A stretch of DNA of 64,000 bases, taken from Amycolatopsis sp. CA-126428. Lineage in GTDB: Bacteria; Actinomycetota; Actinomycetes; Mycobacteriales; Pseudonocardiaceae. The stretch lies in the NCBI RefSeq assembly GCF_002904335.1, contig NZ_PPHF01000010.1:124001-188000 (forward strand). Direction: 5' to 3'. Both the position numbers and the translations under genes were made by a program. The notes under the pieces were generated by a model that was not told where the DNA came from, ran no database searches, and worked only from the letters and a program-made list of their open reading frames with translations. Each line of letters begins with the position of its first letter. Within the stretch, counting starts at the first letter, position 1. Below, one piece after another: positions 1 through 7,958 of the stretch.

Positions 1-22
1 CGCTCGATCCGAGGCTGATGCT

Positions 23-556
23 CTACCCCTGAGCGGCCAGCAGGACCTTCGCGGCTTCGCCGGCCGTGTCCGCTTCGCCCGCGTCTCCGGTGATCGCGGC
101 GAGCACGGTCGCGCCCTCCATGAGCGCGAACAGCTGGTCCGCGAGGCTCGGGTTCGCGACGAGGCCGCGCAGGTAGGCCCGGACCTCGTCTTTGTGCTTG
201 CGGATCGCGGCGGCGATACCGGGGGTGGGCTCGCCGAACTCGCCGAAGGAGTTGATGAACGCGCAGCCGCGGAAGCCCGGCTCGGCGAACCAGTTCTTCA
301 GCCAGGCGAACACCGCCAGGGGGTCGTCGCCGCGGGCGTGGACGAAATCGCGCAACGAGCCGCGCCAGCGTTCGTCGCGGCGAAGCAGGTACGCCTCCAC
401 GAGGTCGCTCTTCGCCGGGAAGCACTGGTAGAGCCGCTTGAGCGAGACGCCGGAGCGTTCGCGGACGGCGTCCATCCCGACCGCTTGCACGCCGTGGGCG
501 TAGAAGAGGTCCTCGGCGGCCTCCAGCAGCCGGTCGGTCGCCTCCGTGGAATTCAT
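23..556 (-). CDS. TetR/AcrR-family transcriptional regulator
   Basis: 177 aa. The N-terminal helix-turn-helix occupies about residues 5-50 (TDRLLEAAEDLFYAHGVQAV, then VSLKRLYQCFPAKSDLVEAY), the usual TetR DNA-binding module. The C-terminal part is a ligand-binding domain of normal family length. It is transcribed divergently from the DUF1348 gene, and the 90-bp gap holds two inverted repeats (576-591 and 610-627), so autoregulation and control of the neighbour are likely (inference). The ATG at 554-556 follows CAGGGGCAGGTGGC, a usable Shine-Dalgarno region. The ligand is unknown. Confidence 0.9.
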   Translation of the reverse strand: MNSTEATDRLLEAAEDLFYAHGVQAVGMDAVRERSGVSLKRLYQCFPAKSDLVEAYLLRRDERWRGSLRDFVHARGDDPLAVFAWLKNWFAEPGFRGCAFINSFGEFGEPTPGIAAAIRKHKDEVRAYLRGLVANPSLADQLFALMEGATVLAAITGDAGEADTAGEAAKVLLAAQG

Positions 557-575
557 GCCACCTGCCCCTGGCGCT

Positions 576-591
576 GAGAATGATCGTTCTC
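576..591. promoter_or_regulatory. TetR-type operator, site 1
   Basis: GAGAATGATCGTTCTC is a 16-bp inverted repeat with one mismatched pair and GAGAA/TTCTC half-sites. It lies 20 bp before the TetR start codon. Its centre is 35 bp from that of site 2. Confidence 0.65.
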
Positions 592-609
592 TAGTCTAGC
601 GGGAGCAGT

Positions 610-627
610 GGAGAACGCACGTTCTCC
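610..627. promoter_or_regulatory. TetR-type operator, site 2
   Basis: GGAGAACGCACGTTCTCC is a perfect inverted repeat (8-bp arms, 2-bp spacer) sharing the GAGAA/TTCTC half-sites of site 1. It lies 20 bp upstream of the DUF1348 start, so a repressor bound at both sites could close both divergent promoters. Confidence 0.7.
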
Positions 628-646
628 GAGTCCGGAAGGAGCCGTC

Positions 647-1105
647 ATGACCCCGCGCCCGCCGTTCCCGCCCTTCGACGAAGACACCGCCCGCCAGAAG
701 GTCCAGGCCGCCGAAGACGCGTGGAACACCCGCGACCCCGAGCGCGTCTCGCTCGCGTACACGGAGGACTCGGTCTGGCGCAATCGCGACCGGCACGTCG
801 TCGGACGCGCGCGGATCGTCGAGTTCCTCGCCGAAAAATGGGCGCGCGAGCTGGACTACGCCCTGCGCAAGGAGCTGTGGGGTTTTCGCGGCAACCGCAT
901 CGGCGTCCGGTTCCAGTACGAGTCCCGGACCGCCGAGGGGCAGTGGTTCCGCAGCTACGGCAACGAGCTGTGGGAGTTCAGCGACGAAGGCCTGATGCGC
1001 CGCCGCGAAGCGAGCATCAACGACGTCCCGATCGCCGAAGCCGATCGCCGCATCTTCGGCCCGCGACCGGAATCGGAGCACGGCGTCCTGTTGCCGGTCT
1101 TCTAG
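647..1105 (+). CDS. DUF1348 / NTF2-like (SnoaL-fold) protein
   Basis: 152 aa. The sequence carries the DUF1348 pattern: [44 protein letters not shown], then [10 protein letters not shown] and [20 protein letters not shown]. Members are small cone-shaped alpha+beta proteins of the nuclear-transport-factor-2 superfamily, usually of unknown substrate. The start is the ATG at 647, preceded by GGAAGGA (634-640). An upstream in-frame GTG at 608 lies inside the operator and is rejected. The stop overlaps the convergent next gene in a shared CTAG. Regulation by the divergent TetR protein is likely. Confidence 0.85.
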   Translation: MTPRPPFPPFDEDTARQKVQAAEDAWNTRDPERVSLAYTEDSVWRNRDRHVVGRARIVEFLAEKWARELDYALRKELWGFRGNRIGVRFQYESRTAEGQWFRSYGNELWEFSDEGLMRRREASINDVPIAEADRRIFGPRPESEHGVLLPVF

Positions 1106-1518
1106 GAGGCCGAGCCGTCCCCGGTCCGGGGAGCGCCGTGGGGGAGGACCTTCACCTGGCCGGGCCGGGGCTTCGCCGCCAGCACCGTGAAGTGCACGGT
1201 CAGCGGTTTCCCCGCGCAGCGGACGGAGACCGGATACGTGCCGGGCGCGATGGCGGCAACGACGCTTTCACCGAAAAGTGCCCACGGCTGGTGCCCCTCG
1301 GCGTTGCGGTCCAACGGCGCGGTGATGCGCAGGGCCTTGGTCGTGACCGGGCTCGCTTCGCCTTCGCACGCGACCGTGAGGGAGACCTTCTGGCCGGGAT
1401 GTCCACTGTAGACGGACAGGTTCAGCCAGGTGGGCAGCGGCGGCGGTGTGGTGGTCTGCGCGGCGGCCGCCGGGGTGAGCGCGAGCAGGCCGGCCGCGGT
1501 GAGGGAGAGGATCTTCAT
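1102..1518 (-). CDS. Small secreted protein of unknown function
   Basis: 138 aa. The N-terminus [20 protein letters not shown] is a classical Sec signal peptide, probably cleaved after AAA-Q near residue 20. The mature part is Pro/Thr-rich at first, then a short beta-rich domain with two cysteines (VACEGE, VRCAGK) that may form a disulfide. No catalytic motif is visible. It converges on the DUF1348 gene with a 4-bp overlap of stop codons (CTAG). I do not recognise the family; an immunoglobulin-like extracellular domain is a guess. Confidence 0.75.
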   Translation of the reverse strand: MKILSLTAAGLLALTPAAAAQTTTPPPLPTWLNLSVYSGHPGQKVSLTVACEGEASPVTTKALRITAPLDRNAEGHQPWALFGESVVAAIAPGTYPVSVRCAGKPLTVHFTVLAAKPRPGQVKVLPHGAPRTGDGSAS

Positions 1519-1804
1519 GGTGACCTCACGGAGTTCGGTTCGTGTCGTAAGGGCGTTTGTGCAGGCCAGCGGGTTGCCGCCCGAGATCCGACTGTGACGC
1601 TCGAGTCCGCCCTGAGCGGAACTCGGGCCGCTCGCCGGTCCGCGTCCGGGTCGGCTGGTGACCGGAACCCGGTGAACCGGACGAACCCATCACGGAAGGC
1701 GAATACGTATCGGCCCGTGCTGTTCCGCTTATTGTTTCCCCGGGAGGCGGCGCGGATGCTCGCTGCGAGGCGCCGATCGCGCCACCGTTTCCCGAGGAGT
1801 CCCC

Positions 1805-1933
1805 ATGACCAGCAGGTTCAGAGCTGCCGCCGCCACCCTCATCGTTCTGTTTTCGCTCGCGTTCGCCGTGGACGGAATCACGACCACGACCGTTTCGGCC
1901 GCTCCGGCCTGCGTCCGGCCCTGCCGGTTCTGA
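1805..1933 (+). CDS. Putative secreted micropeptide (42 aa)
   Basis: ATG at 1805 is preceded by CGAGGAG, a good ribosome-binding site about 6 nt upstream. The product starts MTSRFRAAAATLIVLFSLAF, a positively charged end plus a hydrophobic core, and ends in SAAPACVRPCRF. Cleavage after an Ala would release a peptide of about 8-10 residues with two cysteines spaced CxxxC. The stop is 12 bp before the end of the convergent glycosyltransferase gene. Evidence for translation is the Shine-Dalgarno site plus the signal peptide only. It could be a signalling or immunity peptide, or chance. Confidence 0.5.
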   Translation: MTSRFRAAAATLIVLFSLAFAVDGITTTTVSAAPACVRPCRF

Positions 1934-1945
1934 GCGGGCGGCTAC

Positions 1946-3223
1946 CTAGACTTCCGGGATCTCGGCCGGCACCGGTTCGAAGGCGTTGCCGGTCGCGATC
2001 TTGGGCCGGGGCAGTTCGACCGGCTCACCCGGCTTCGCCCGCCGGTAGACGTCGGCGGTCGCTTCGGCGATCCGGCCCCAGTCGAAGTCCGCGGCCAGCC
2101 GGGACTGCGCGGCCCGGGCCCGCTCGGCCGCGGCCTCGGCGTCGGAGAGCACCGTGGTCACCGCGGCGGCCAGCGCGGCGACGTCCCCGGGGCTGAACGC
2201 CAGCCCGGTCTCCCCGTGGACGACGACCTCGCCGAGCCCGCCGGCCGTCGACGCCACCAGCGGTGCCTTCGCGGCCGCGGCTTCCAGCGCGACGATGCCG
2301 AACGGCTCGTACCGGCTCGGCAGCACGACGGCGTCCGCCGCGGCCAGCGCCGCCCGGAGATCGCGGTCGGAGAGGTGCCCGACGAAGTCGACCGCACGCC
2401 GCACCCGCAGCTTCCGCGACTGTTCGACCAGCTCGTCGAAGTGTCGTCCTTTTCCGGCCACGACCACGCGGGTGCCCGGGTGGCGGCGCCGGATGCGGGG
2501 AAGGGCGGCCAGGAGGTCCTGCACGCCCTTCTCCCACTCGAGTCGTCCGAAATAGAGCAACAGCGGCGCACCGGCCGGGCTGTAGACCTCGCGGGCGCGG
2601 GCGATCTCGTCCGCGGGTACCTGCCAGCCGCGCTCCTCGATGCCGTTGTGGATCACCGTGACGTCGGCCGCCTCGACCTCGAAGAGGTACGCGACCTCGC
2701 GACGCATCGCCTGCGAGCAGGTGATCAGCGCGTCGGCGCGGTTCGCGAGCCACCATTCGACCGAGTGGACCTGCTGGTTCAGCGGGTGCGACAGCCAGCC
2801 GGAGTGCCGCCCCGCCTCGGTCGCGTGGATGGTGCCGACCAGCGGCACCCGCGCCGCCTCGGCGATCGCGATGGCCGGGTGGGCGACCAGCCAGTCGTGC
2901 GCGTGGACGACGTCGGGCTGCCAGGTGCGCAGCAGGTCCTGAGCGGCGCGGATCATGGCGTGCCCCATGGCCAGCGTCCAGGCGACGAGGTCCCGTTCGA
3001 ACGTCACGTGCATCGGGTCTTCGGCGACCCGGATGACCCGCACGCCCTCGACAACGCGGTCGGTGCGCGGGTGCGTCCCAGCGTCGGTGCCCGCGGCGTG
3101 CCGGCAGAGCACGACGACCTCGTGGCCCTGGCGGGCGAGGTGGGTAGCGAGCGCGTGGACGTGCCGGGCCAGGCCCCCGATGGCCACGGGCGGGTACTCC
3201 CAGGACAGCATCAGCACTCGCAT
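1946..3223 (-). CDS. GT4 alpha-glucosyltransferase (GlgA/GlgM-like, Rv3032 type)
   Basis: 425 aa, a full-length GT-B fold enzyme. Visible are the N-terminal GlgA-like signature (LSWEYPP, GGLARHV), HAHDWLVAHP, HNGIEERGW, the loop FGRLEWEKGVQDLLAALP and the retaining GT4 motif EPFGIVALE (E-x7-E) near residue 325. It probably transfers glucose in alpha-1,4 linkage from a nucleotide sugar. The nearby GH57 and methyltransferase genes match the mycobacterial Rv3030-Rv3032 set for methylglucose lipopolysaccharide; here two genes separate them. The start is ATG at 3221-3223, with TAACCT (minus strand, 3235-3230) six nt upstream, suggesting a leaderless transcript. Ordinary glycogen synthase (alpha-maltose-1-phosphate synthase) is the alternative. 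Confidence 0.88.
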   Translation of the reverse strand: MRVLMLSWEYPPVAIGGLARHVHALATHLARQGHEVVVLCRHAAGTDAGTHPRTDRVVEGVRVIRVAEDPMHVTFERDLVAWTLAMGHAMIRAAQDLLRTWQPDVVHAHDWLVAHPAIAIAEAARVPLVGTIHATEAGRHSGWLSHPLNQQVHSVEWWLANRADALITCSQAMRREVAYLFEVEAADVTVIHNGIEERGWQVPADEIARAREVYSPAGAPLLLYFGRLEWEKGVQDLLAALPRIRRRHPGTRVVVAGKGRHFDELVEQSRKLRVRRAVDFVGHLSDRDLRAALAAADAVVLPSRYEPFGIVALEAAAAKAPLVASTAGGLGEVVVHGETGLAFSPGDVAALAAAVTTVLSDAEAAAERARAAQSRLAADFDWGRIAEATADVYRRAKPGEPVELPRPKIATGNAFEPVPAEIPEV

Positions 3224-3284
3224 GCGCAGAGGTTACTCGCGAGTCAGTAGGCCTCGACGCGCCCGTGCTGGCGAAGTGTTCACA

Positions 3285-3300
3285 TGTGATTTCGATCACT
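3285..3300 (+). promoter_or_regulatory. CRP/GlxR-type binding site
   Basis: TGTGATTTCGATCACT matches the CRP-family consensus TGTGA-N6-TCACA at all positions but the last. It overlaps two further palindromes, TCACATGTGA (3280-3289) and CACTGGCCAGTG (3297-3308). The cluster lies 36-56 bp before the GH2 start and 57-85 bp from the divergent glycosyltransferase start, where a cAMP-responsive regulator could act on either. Confidence 0.6.
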
Positions 3301-3335
3301 GGCCAGTGTGCGCATCTCTGCCACCATCGACCGGG

Positions 3336-5099
3336 ATGACTCCCGACAAGGACCCCGGCTGGCGCCGGCTCGACCCGCCCCTGCCGACCCCGTGGGGCGC
3401 CGACGTCGCTCCGGACAACGCCCTGCCCGAGTACCCGCGGCCCCAGCTGACGCGGCCTCGCTGGCTTAACCTCAACGGCGTCTGGGAGTACGCGGGCTGG
3501 CCGTCGTCGCCGGATGAACCACGGCCGTCCGGGTACGCCGAGCGCATCCTGGTCCCGTTCCCGCCGGAATCGGCGTTGTCCGGAATTCGACGACGCGACG
3601 AAGTCCTCTGGTACCGGCGCCTTTTCGAAATTCCCGCCGACTGGCGCGGCTCACGGGTCCTCCTGCACTTCGGCGCGGTCGACCAGACGGCGAAGGTCTG
3701 GGTCAACAACCAGCTGGTCGCGACCCACGAAGGCGGGTACACGGCGTTCAGCGCGGACGTCACCGACGTCCTGCGTGCCTCGGGTCCGCAGGAGCTGACC
3801 GTCCGCGCCGAGGACCGCACCGACATCGAGCCCTTCCCGGTCGGCAAGCAGCGCAACGCCCCTGGCGGGATCTGCTACACCCCGTCGTCCGGAATCTGGC
3901 AAACGGTGTGGCTGGAGCCGGTCCCCGAGACCAGGATCGAGCGGCTGGACCTGACTCCGGACTTGACCGGCGTGACGGTGTTCCCACAGGTCACCGGCGG
4001 TGCCGAGGTCATTGTCGTTCTTTCGGCAAACGGCACCGAGGTGGCGCGGGCCTCGGGTGCGGCCGGGACGTCGGTGCGCGTGGACATTCCTTCGCCGCGC
4101 CTCTGGACACCCGACGACCCGCACCTCTACTCGCTGCGCGTCCAGCTGCTCGATGAGCATGGTTCGATTTCGGACGAGGTCGGCAGCTACGCCGGACTCC
4201 GGACGATCGGCCTGGTCCCGGACCCGCAGGGCCGCCCCCGGATCGCGCTCAACGGCCGCGTCACATTTCTGCACGGACCGCTCGACCAGGGCTACTGGCC
4301 GGACGGCATCTCCACCGCGCCCACCGACGACGCCCTGCGGTTCGACCTCGAGAAGACGAAGGAGCTGGGCTTCAACTTCGTCCGCAAACACGTCAAGGTC
4401 GAGCCGGCCCGCTGGTACTACTGGGCCGATACGCTGGGCTTGCTCGTCTGGCAGGACATGCCGTCGCTGACCGTGTCGTTCGACGGCCCGCCGGGGATCG
4501 CGCCGGACCCGGTCCCGCGGGCGCGCGAGCGGTTCGAGGCGGAGCTGGCCGAGATGGTGACGCAGCTGCGAGCGGTCCCGTCGATCGTCGGCTGGGTCCC
4601 GTTCAACGAGGGCTGGGGCGAGTTCGACACGGCCCGTGTCGCGGAATCGGTCAAAACCCTCGACCCGACGCGGCTGGTCATCGCGAACAGCGGCGTCAAC
4701 TGCTGTTTTTCGCGGCCGGACGGCGGCGCGGGCGACGTCTACGACGACCACACGTACGTGGGCCCGGGGTCGCCGTCGGTGCGCGACGGCCGCGCGATCG
4801 TCGACGGCGAGTACGGCGGCCTCGGTCTGGTTCTGGACGACCACTGCTGGCCCGGCCCACCGAACGCGTACGAGATGACGCCGACGCGGGAACGGCTGAC
4901 CGAGCGCTACGCCGAGGTGAGCGCCGCCCTCGAGCGGGTGGTGGCGGAACGCGGCTTGTCCGGGGCCGTCTACACCCAGACGACGGATGTCGAAAACGAG
5001 GTCAACGGGCTGCTCACCTACGACCGTCGCGTGGCGAAGGTGGACCCGGCCGTGGTCGCGAAGTGCGTGCGAGCCGTGATCGAAGCGGGCTCGTCCTGA
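3336..5099 (+). CDS. Glycoside hydrolase family 2 protein (beta-galactosidase/glucuronidase-like)
   Basis: 587 aa. Order: sugar-binding jelly-roll (WLNLNGVWEYA; VLLHFGAVDQTAKVWVNNQ; HEGGYTAFSADVT), an immunoglobulin-like middle domain, then a TIM barrel starting at about RKHVKVEPARWYYWAD. The acid/base Glu is in VPFNEGWGEF (about E425) and the nucleophile Glu in DGEYGG (about E492). It is shorter than LacZ and lacks the C-terminal domains, like many actinobacterial GH2 enzymes. There is no signal peptide, so action on imported oligosaccharides or glycosides is likely. Substrate is not deducible. The start is the ATG at 3336; the Shine-Dalgarno is weak, but homology begins soon after. A CRP-like site lies just upstream. 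Confidence 0.88.
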   Translation: MTPDKDPGWRRLDPPLPTPWGADVAPDNALPEYPRPQLTRPRWLNLNGVWEYAGWPSSPDEPRPSGYAERILVPFPPESALSGIRRRDEVLWYRRLFEIPADWRGSRVLLHFGAVDQTAKVWVNNQLVATHEGGYTAFSADVTDVLRASGPQELTVRAEDRTDIEPFPVGKQRNAPGGICYTPSSGIWQTVWLEPVPETRIERLDLTPDLTGVTVFPQVTGGAEVIVVLSANGTEVARASGAAGTSVRVDIPSPRLWTPDDPHLYSLRVQLLDEHGSISDEVGSYAGLRTIGLVPDPQGRPRIALNGRVTFLHGPLDQGYWPDGISTAPTDDALRFDLEKTKELGFNFVRKHVKVEPARWYYWADTLGLLVWQDMPSLTVSFDGPPGIAPDPVPRARERFEAELAEMVTQLRAVPSIVGWVPFNEGWGEFDTARVAESVKTLDPTRLVIANSGVNCCFSRPDGGAGDVYDDHTYVGPGSPSVRDGRAIVDGEYGGLGLVLDDHCWPGPPNAYEMTPTRERLTERYAEVSAALERVVAERGLSGAVYTQTTDVENEVNGLLTYDRRVAKVDPAVVAKCVRAVIEAGSS

Positions 5100-5129
5100 T
5101 TTCGGCCACAGCCGGTCCTCACCTTGGCA

Positions 5130-5618
5130 TCAAGCCGGCAGCGCCGCCTCGATCGCCTTGACGACCGCCTCGTCCTCGGGCTCGGTGCGCGGCCGGAACC
5201 GCGCCAGGACCTCGCCGTCCGCGCCGACGAGGAACTTCTCGAAGTTCCACTGGACGTCGCCCGCCGCGCCCTCGGCGTCGGCGGTCTCGGTCAGCTCGGC
5301 GTAGAGCGGGTGACGCTCTTCGCCGTTGACGTCGATCTTCTCGAACAGCGGGAACGTGACGCCGTAGGTCGTCGAGCAGAACGTCTGGATCTCGTCCGCG
5401 CTGCCCGGTTCCTGCCCGGCGAACTGGTTGCACGGGAACCCGACGACGGAGAAGCCCTGCTCGCCGAAGCGTTCCTGCAGCCGCTCGAGACCGGAGTACT
5501 GCGGGGTCAGGCCGCACTTGGACGCGACGTTGACCACGAGCAGCGCCTTGCCCGCGAACTCGCCCAGCGAGCTGTCGTGCCCGTCGAGGGTCTTGAGCGG
5601 AATCTCGTGAATCCCCAT
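5130..5618 (-). CDS. Glutathione peroxidase-family thiol peroxidase
   Basis: 162 aa, typical length. Conserved blocks are VVNVASKCGLTPQY with the peroxidatic Cys, GFPCNQFAGQEPG with the catalytic Gln, and VQWNFEKFLV with the catalytic Trp/Asn. Bacterial members with Cys in place of Sec usually use thioredoxin (or mycothiol/mycoredoxin systems) rather than glutathione to reduce peroxides. It lies 11 bp downstream of the GH57 gene on the same strand with its own site AAAGGAAC before the ATG. It is probably the last gene of the methyltransferase-GH57 transcription unit; no metabolic link is obvious. Confidence 0.93.
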   Translation of the reverse strand: MGIHEIPLKTLDGHDSSLGEFAGKALLVVNVASKCGLTPQYSGLERLQERFGEQGFSVVGFPCNQFAGQEPGSADEIQTFCSTTYGVTFPLFEKIDVNGEERHPLYAELTETADAEGAAGDVQWNFEKFLVGADGEVLARFRPRTEPEDEAVVKAIEAALPA

Positions 5619-5629
5619 AGAAGTTCCTT

Positions 5630-7135
5630 TCAGTCGTGCTTCAGCGCCCGGGCGTCGAGGTGCCCGAACGGTCCGTCTTCGGCGCGGTAGGCGGCGGCGA
5701 GCTCAGCGGCGCGGGCGCGATCGCCGCGGCGCAGCAGCCCGGCCAGCGCGTCGAAGCGCTCGGTGTGGACCGCCGCGCGACGACGTGCGTAGTCCGCGGC
5801 CGAGTCCTTGGTGACCATGAACGCCCAGTCGCTTTCCAGCGCCAGCATCGCCTCGGCGACGGCCTGGTCGGCGACGGTGTCCCGGGCCGTCCGGTCCAGC
5901 CCGGCAACCAGGTCGAGCAGCCGGTCCTGCAGCGCCGCGTTGGCGGCGACCATGTCCTTGACCTGCTCGCCGTCCCAGACCCGCCAGTCCTTGCCCGACC
6001 CCCACGACGATGAAGGCAGGTCGATCGGCGCACCGACGTGGCCGGCCTCCATCGCGCCCTTCAGCGTCGTCACCCGCACGCCGGCCTCGGGCAGCGCGCG
6101 CAGCACGCCTTCTAGCCACGCCGGTCCTTCGTGCCACCAGTGCCCGAACAGCTCCGTGTCGTAAGCGGCGACCACGAGCGCCTCGCGCCCGTGTTGCCGC
6201 TTCAGCGACCGCAGGCGCGTCACGACGGTCTCGACGAAGTCCTTGACGTGCGTCCGCAGCACGTCGGCGGCGAGCGCCGGGTCGTAGGGCGCCTTGTCCT
6301 GCGGCTCGACCGTCTTGCCGGTGACCCGCGCCGCCTTGAGGCCGACCTCGTGCTGCCAGGTGTGGAAGTCGCGGTAGGCGGCGTGGCCGGGGTAGCCGGC
6401 CTTCGGCGACCAGACCCGGTAGGTGACCTCGAGGTCCCGGCCGAACGCGAGGACGTCGGTGTCGCCGACCGGCCTCGCAGCCCAGGACTCGCCGCGCAGC
6501 GAGGGGCCGTCGACCAGGAACCGCCGGACGCCGGCCGCCGCGTAGTCGTTTTCCATACCAGGCGCGTAGCCGCACTCGGGGGCCCAAATCCCCTCCGGCC
6601 GCGTCCCGATCCGCAGGGCCGTGTCGGCGAGACCGGCGTTCAGCGCGAACTCGCGCACCCGCGGGTCCAGCAACGGCTGGAACGGGTGGGCGAGCGGGCC
6701 GCCGAGCAGCTCGATGGTCGAATTGTCGACCAAGGACCGCAGGACCGGGGAGAACCCGTGCCGCCACCGCGTCCCGAGCTCCTCGGCCGCGCGGACGGCG
6801 GTCCGGTGCTCGGCCGCGGCGAGCTCGCGCAGCAGCGGGTCGCCGCCCCACAGCGTCGCCGCGTGCTGGGCACGCAGCTGCCAGTGGCCCAGCCAGTCGT
6901 GAAACGCGCGGATGCTGTACGGGTCGTCGAGCTGCGCGGCGAGCACCGGCGTCACGCCCAGCGTCAGCACGTCGCGGCGGCCTTCGTCGGCGAAGCGCTC
7001 GAGGAGCTCGACCATTGGCAGGTAGGAGTGCGCCCACGCCTGGTAGAGCCATTCCTCGCCGACCGGCCAGCTCCCGTGGTGCGGCAGCCACGGCAGGTGG
7101 CTGTGCACGACGAGGCAGAAGGTGCCCTCGCTCAT
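5630..7135 (-). CDS. GH57 1,4-alpha-glucan branching enzyme (Rv3031 type)
   Basis: 501 aa. GH57 hallmarks: LVVHSHLPWLPHHGSWPVGE at the N-terminus; GIWAPECGYAPGM with the nucleophile Glu; VAAYDTELFGHWWHEGPAWL with the acid/base Asp; a C-terminal helical domain. Family members make alpha-1,6 branches in alpha-glucans; the mycobacterial orthologue is assigned to 6-O-methylglucose lipopolysaccharide. The ATG at 7133-7135 overlaps the stop of the methyltransferase gene (ATGA), which indicates translational coupling. The reading frame stays open upstream, but that part is antisense-like and lacks family similarity. Confidence 0.92.
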   Translation of the reverse strand: MSEGTFCLVVHSHLPWLPHHGSWPVGEEWLYQAWAHSYLPMVELLERFADEGRRDVLTLGVTPVLAAQLDDPYSIRAFHDWLGHWQLRAQHAATLWGGDPLLRELAAAEHRTAVRAAEELGTRWRHGFSPVLRSLVDNSTIELLGGPLAHPFQPLLDPRVREFALNAGLADTALRIGTRPEGIWAPECGYAPGMENDYAAAGVRRFLVDGPSLRGESWAARPVGDTDVLAFGRDLEVTYRVWSPKAGYPGHAAYRDFHTWQHEVGLKAARVTGKTVEPQDKAPYDPALAADVLRTHVKDFVETVVTRLRSLKRQHGREALVVAAYDTELFGHWWHEGPAWLEGVLRALPEAGVRVTTLKGAMEAGHVGAPIDLPSSSWGSGKDWRVWDGEQVKDMVAANAALQDRLLDLVAGLDRTARDTVADQAVAEAMLALESDWAFMVTKDSAADYARRRAAVHTERFDALAGLLRRGDRARAAELAAAYRAEDGPFGHLDARALKHD

Positions 7136-7905
7136 CGGCGCACCCCCACGGCGATCAGGTCGAGGCTGGCGTCCAGGTCTTCGCCGTGGATGTCGAACCC
7201 GGTGGCCTCGATCGCGGCGACGTCGGCGAGCAGGGCTTCCGGCCACTCGGCCTGGCCCGGCAGTTTGCCCATGACCACGTCGAGCTGGGCGTCGATGATC
7301 GAACCGCCGTACCGCTCGTCGAGGGCCCGCACGGCTCGACCGTGGTGCAGCCCGTGCAGCGATTCGACGGCGAAGCCGGCGTCGGTGAGCAGCCCGGCCA
7401 GTTCGGACGGCGCCAGCTCGCGCGTGTGGAACGGGTTCAGCGGCGTGTCGCTGTCCGGGGTGAAGGTCAGCCGGTTCGGCGTCGTGACCAGCAGTTTGCC
7501 GTTTTCCGACAACACGCGCCGGCACTCGGCGAGGAACCCGGCCTGGTCCCACAGGTGCTCGATGACCTGGAAGTTGGCGACGACGTCGACCGCGCCGTCC
7601 CGGACCGGGAGGAAGGCCAGGTTCGCCCGCGCGACGGCGAGCTCGGGGTAGCGGCGGGCGACGTGCTCGGTGGTCGGGACGTCGTAGTCCAGCGCGAGCA
7701 CCCGGCGGGCCGTCGTGGCGAGGAGGCTCGCGCCGTAGCCTTCGCCGCAGCCGGCTTCGAGGACCGTCGCGTCCGCGCAGTGGGGGAGTAGGGCGGCGTA
7801 CGCGGCTTCGTGGCGCCTGAACCAGTAGTTCTCCTCGGCAATGCCGGGGACGGTCCGCTCGCCGGTCAGGTGCAGCGCCTCGGCCCGGGTGGCTGGGGTG
7901 GTCAC
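7132..7905 (-). CDS. Class I SAM-dependent methyltransferase (Rv3030 type)
   Basis: 257 aa from the GTG at 7903-7905. Motif I is VLEAGCGEGYGA; post-I VLALDYD, then VDVVANFQVIEHLWDQ and the conserved TPNRLTFTPDSDTPLNPFHT follow. The block TGERTVPGIAEENYWFRRHE closely resembles Rv3030 as I remember it. A methyl transfer in methylglucose lipopolysaccharide synthesis is the likely role. The minus-strand hexamer TAGGGT (7918-7913) lies seven nt before this GTG, so the gene may be leaderless; a GTG at 7929 would add eight residues. It is first in the unit with the GH57 and peroxidase genes. Confidence 0.9.
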   Translation of the reverse strand: MTTPATRAEALHLTGERTVPGIAEENYWFRRHEAAYAALLPHCADATVLEAGCGEGYGASLLATTARRVLALDYDVPTTEHVARRYPELAVARANLAFLPVRDGAVDVVANFQVIEHLWDQAGFLAECRRVLSENGKLLVTTPNRLTFTPDSDTPLNPFHTRELAPSELAGLLTDAGFAVESLHGLHHGRAVRALDERYGGSIIDAQLDVVMGKLPGQAEWPEALLADVAAIEATGFDIHGEDLDASLDLIAVGVRR

Positions 7906-7958
7906 CTTCGCGACCCTAGCGGGTGTCACGTCCGGTACCGCCGTCTCGTTCCGTGGTC

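Noticed and set aside
5630..7552. 640-codon version of the GH57 gene
   Set aside because: Its upstream part lies inside the methyltransferase gene in another frame; the family start and ATGA overlap point to 7135.
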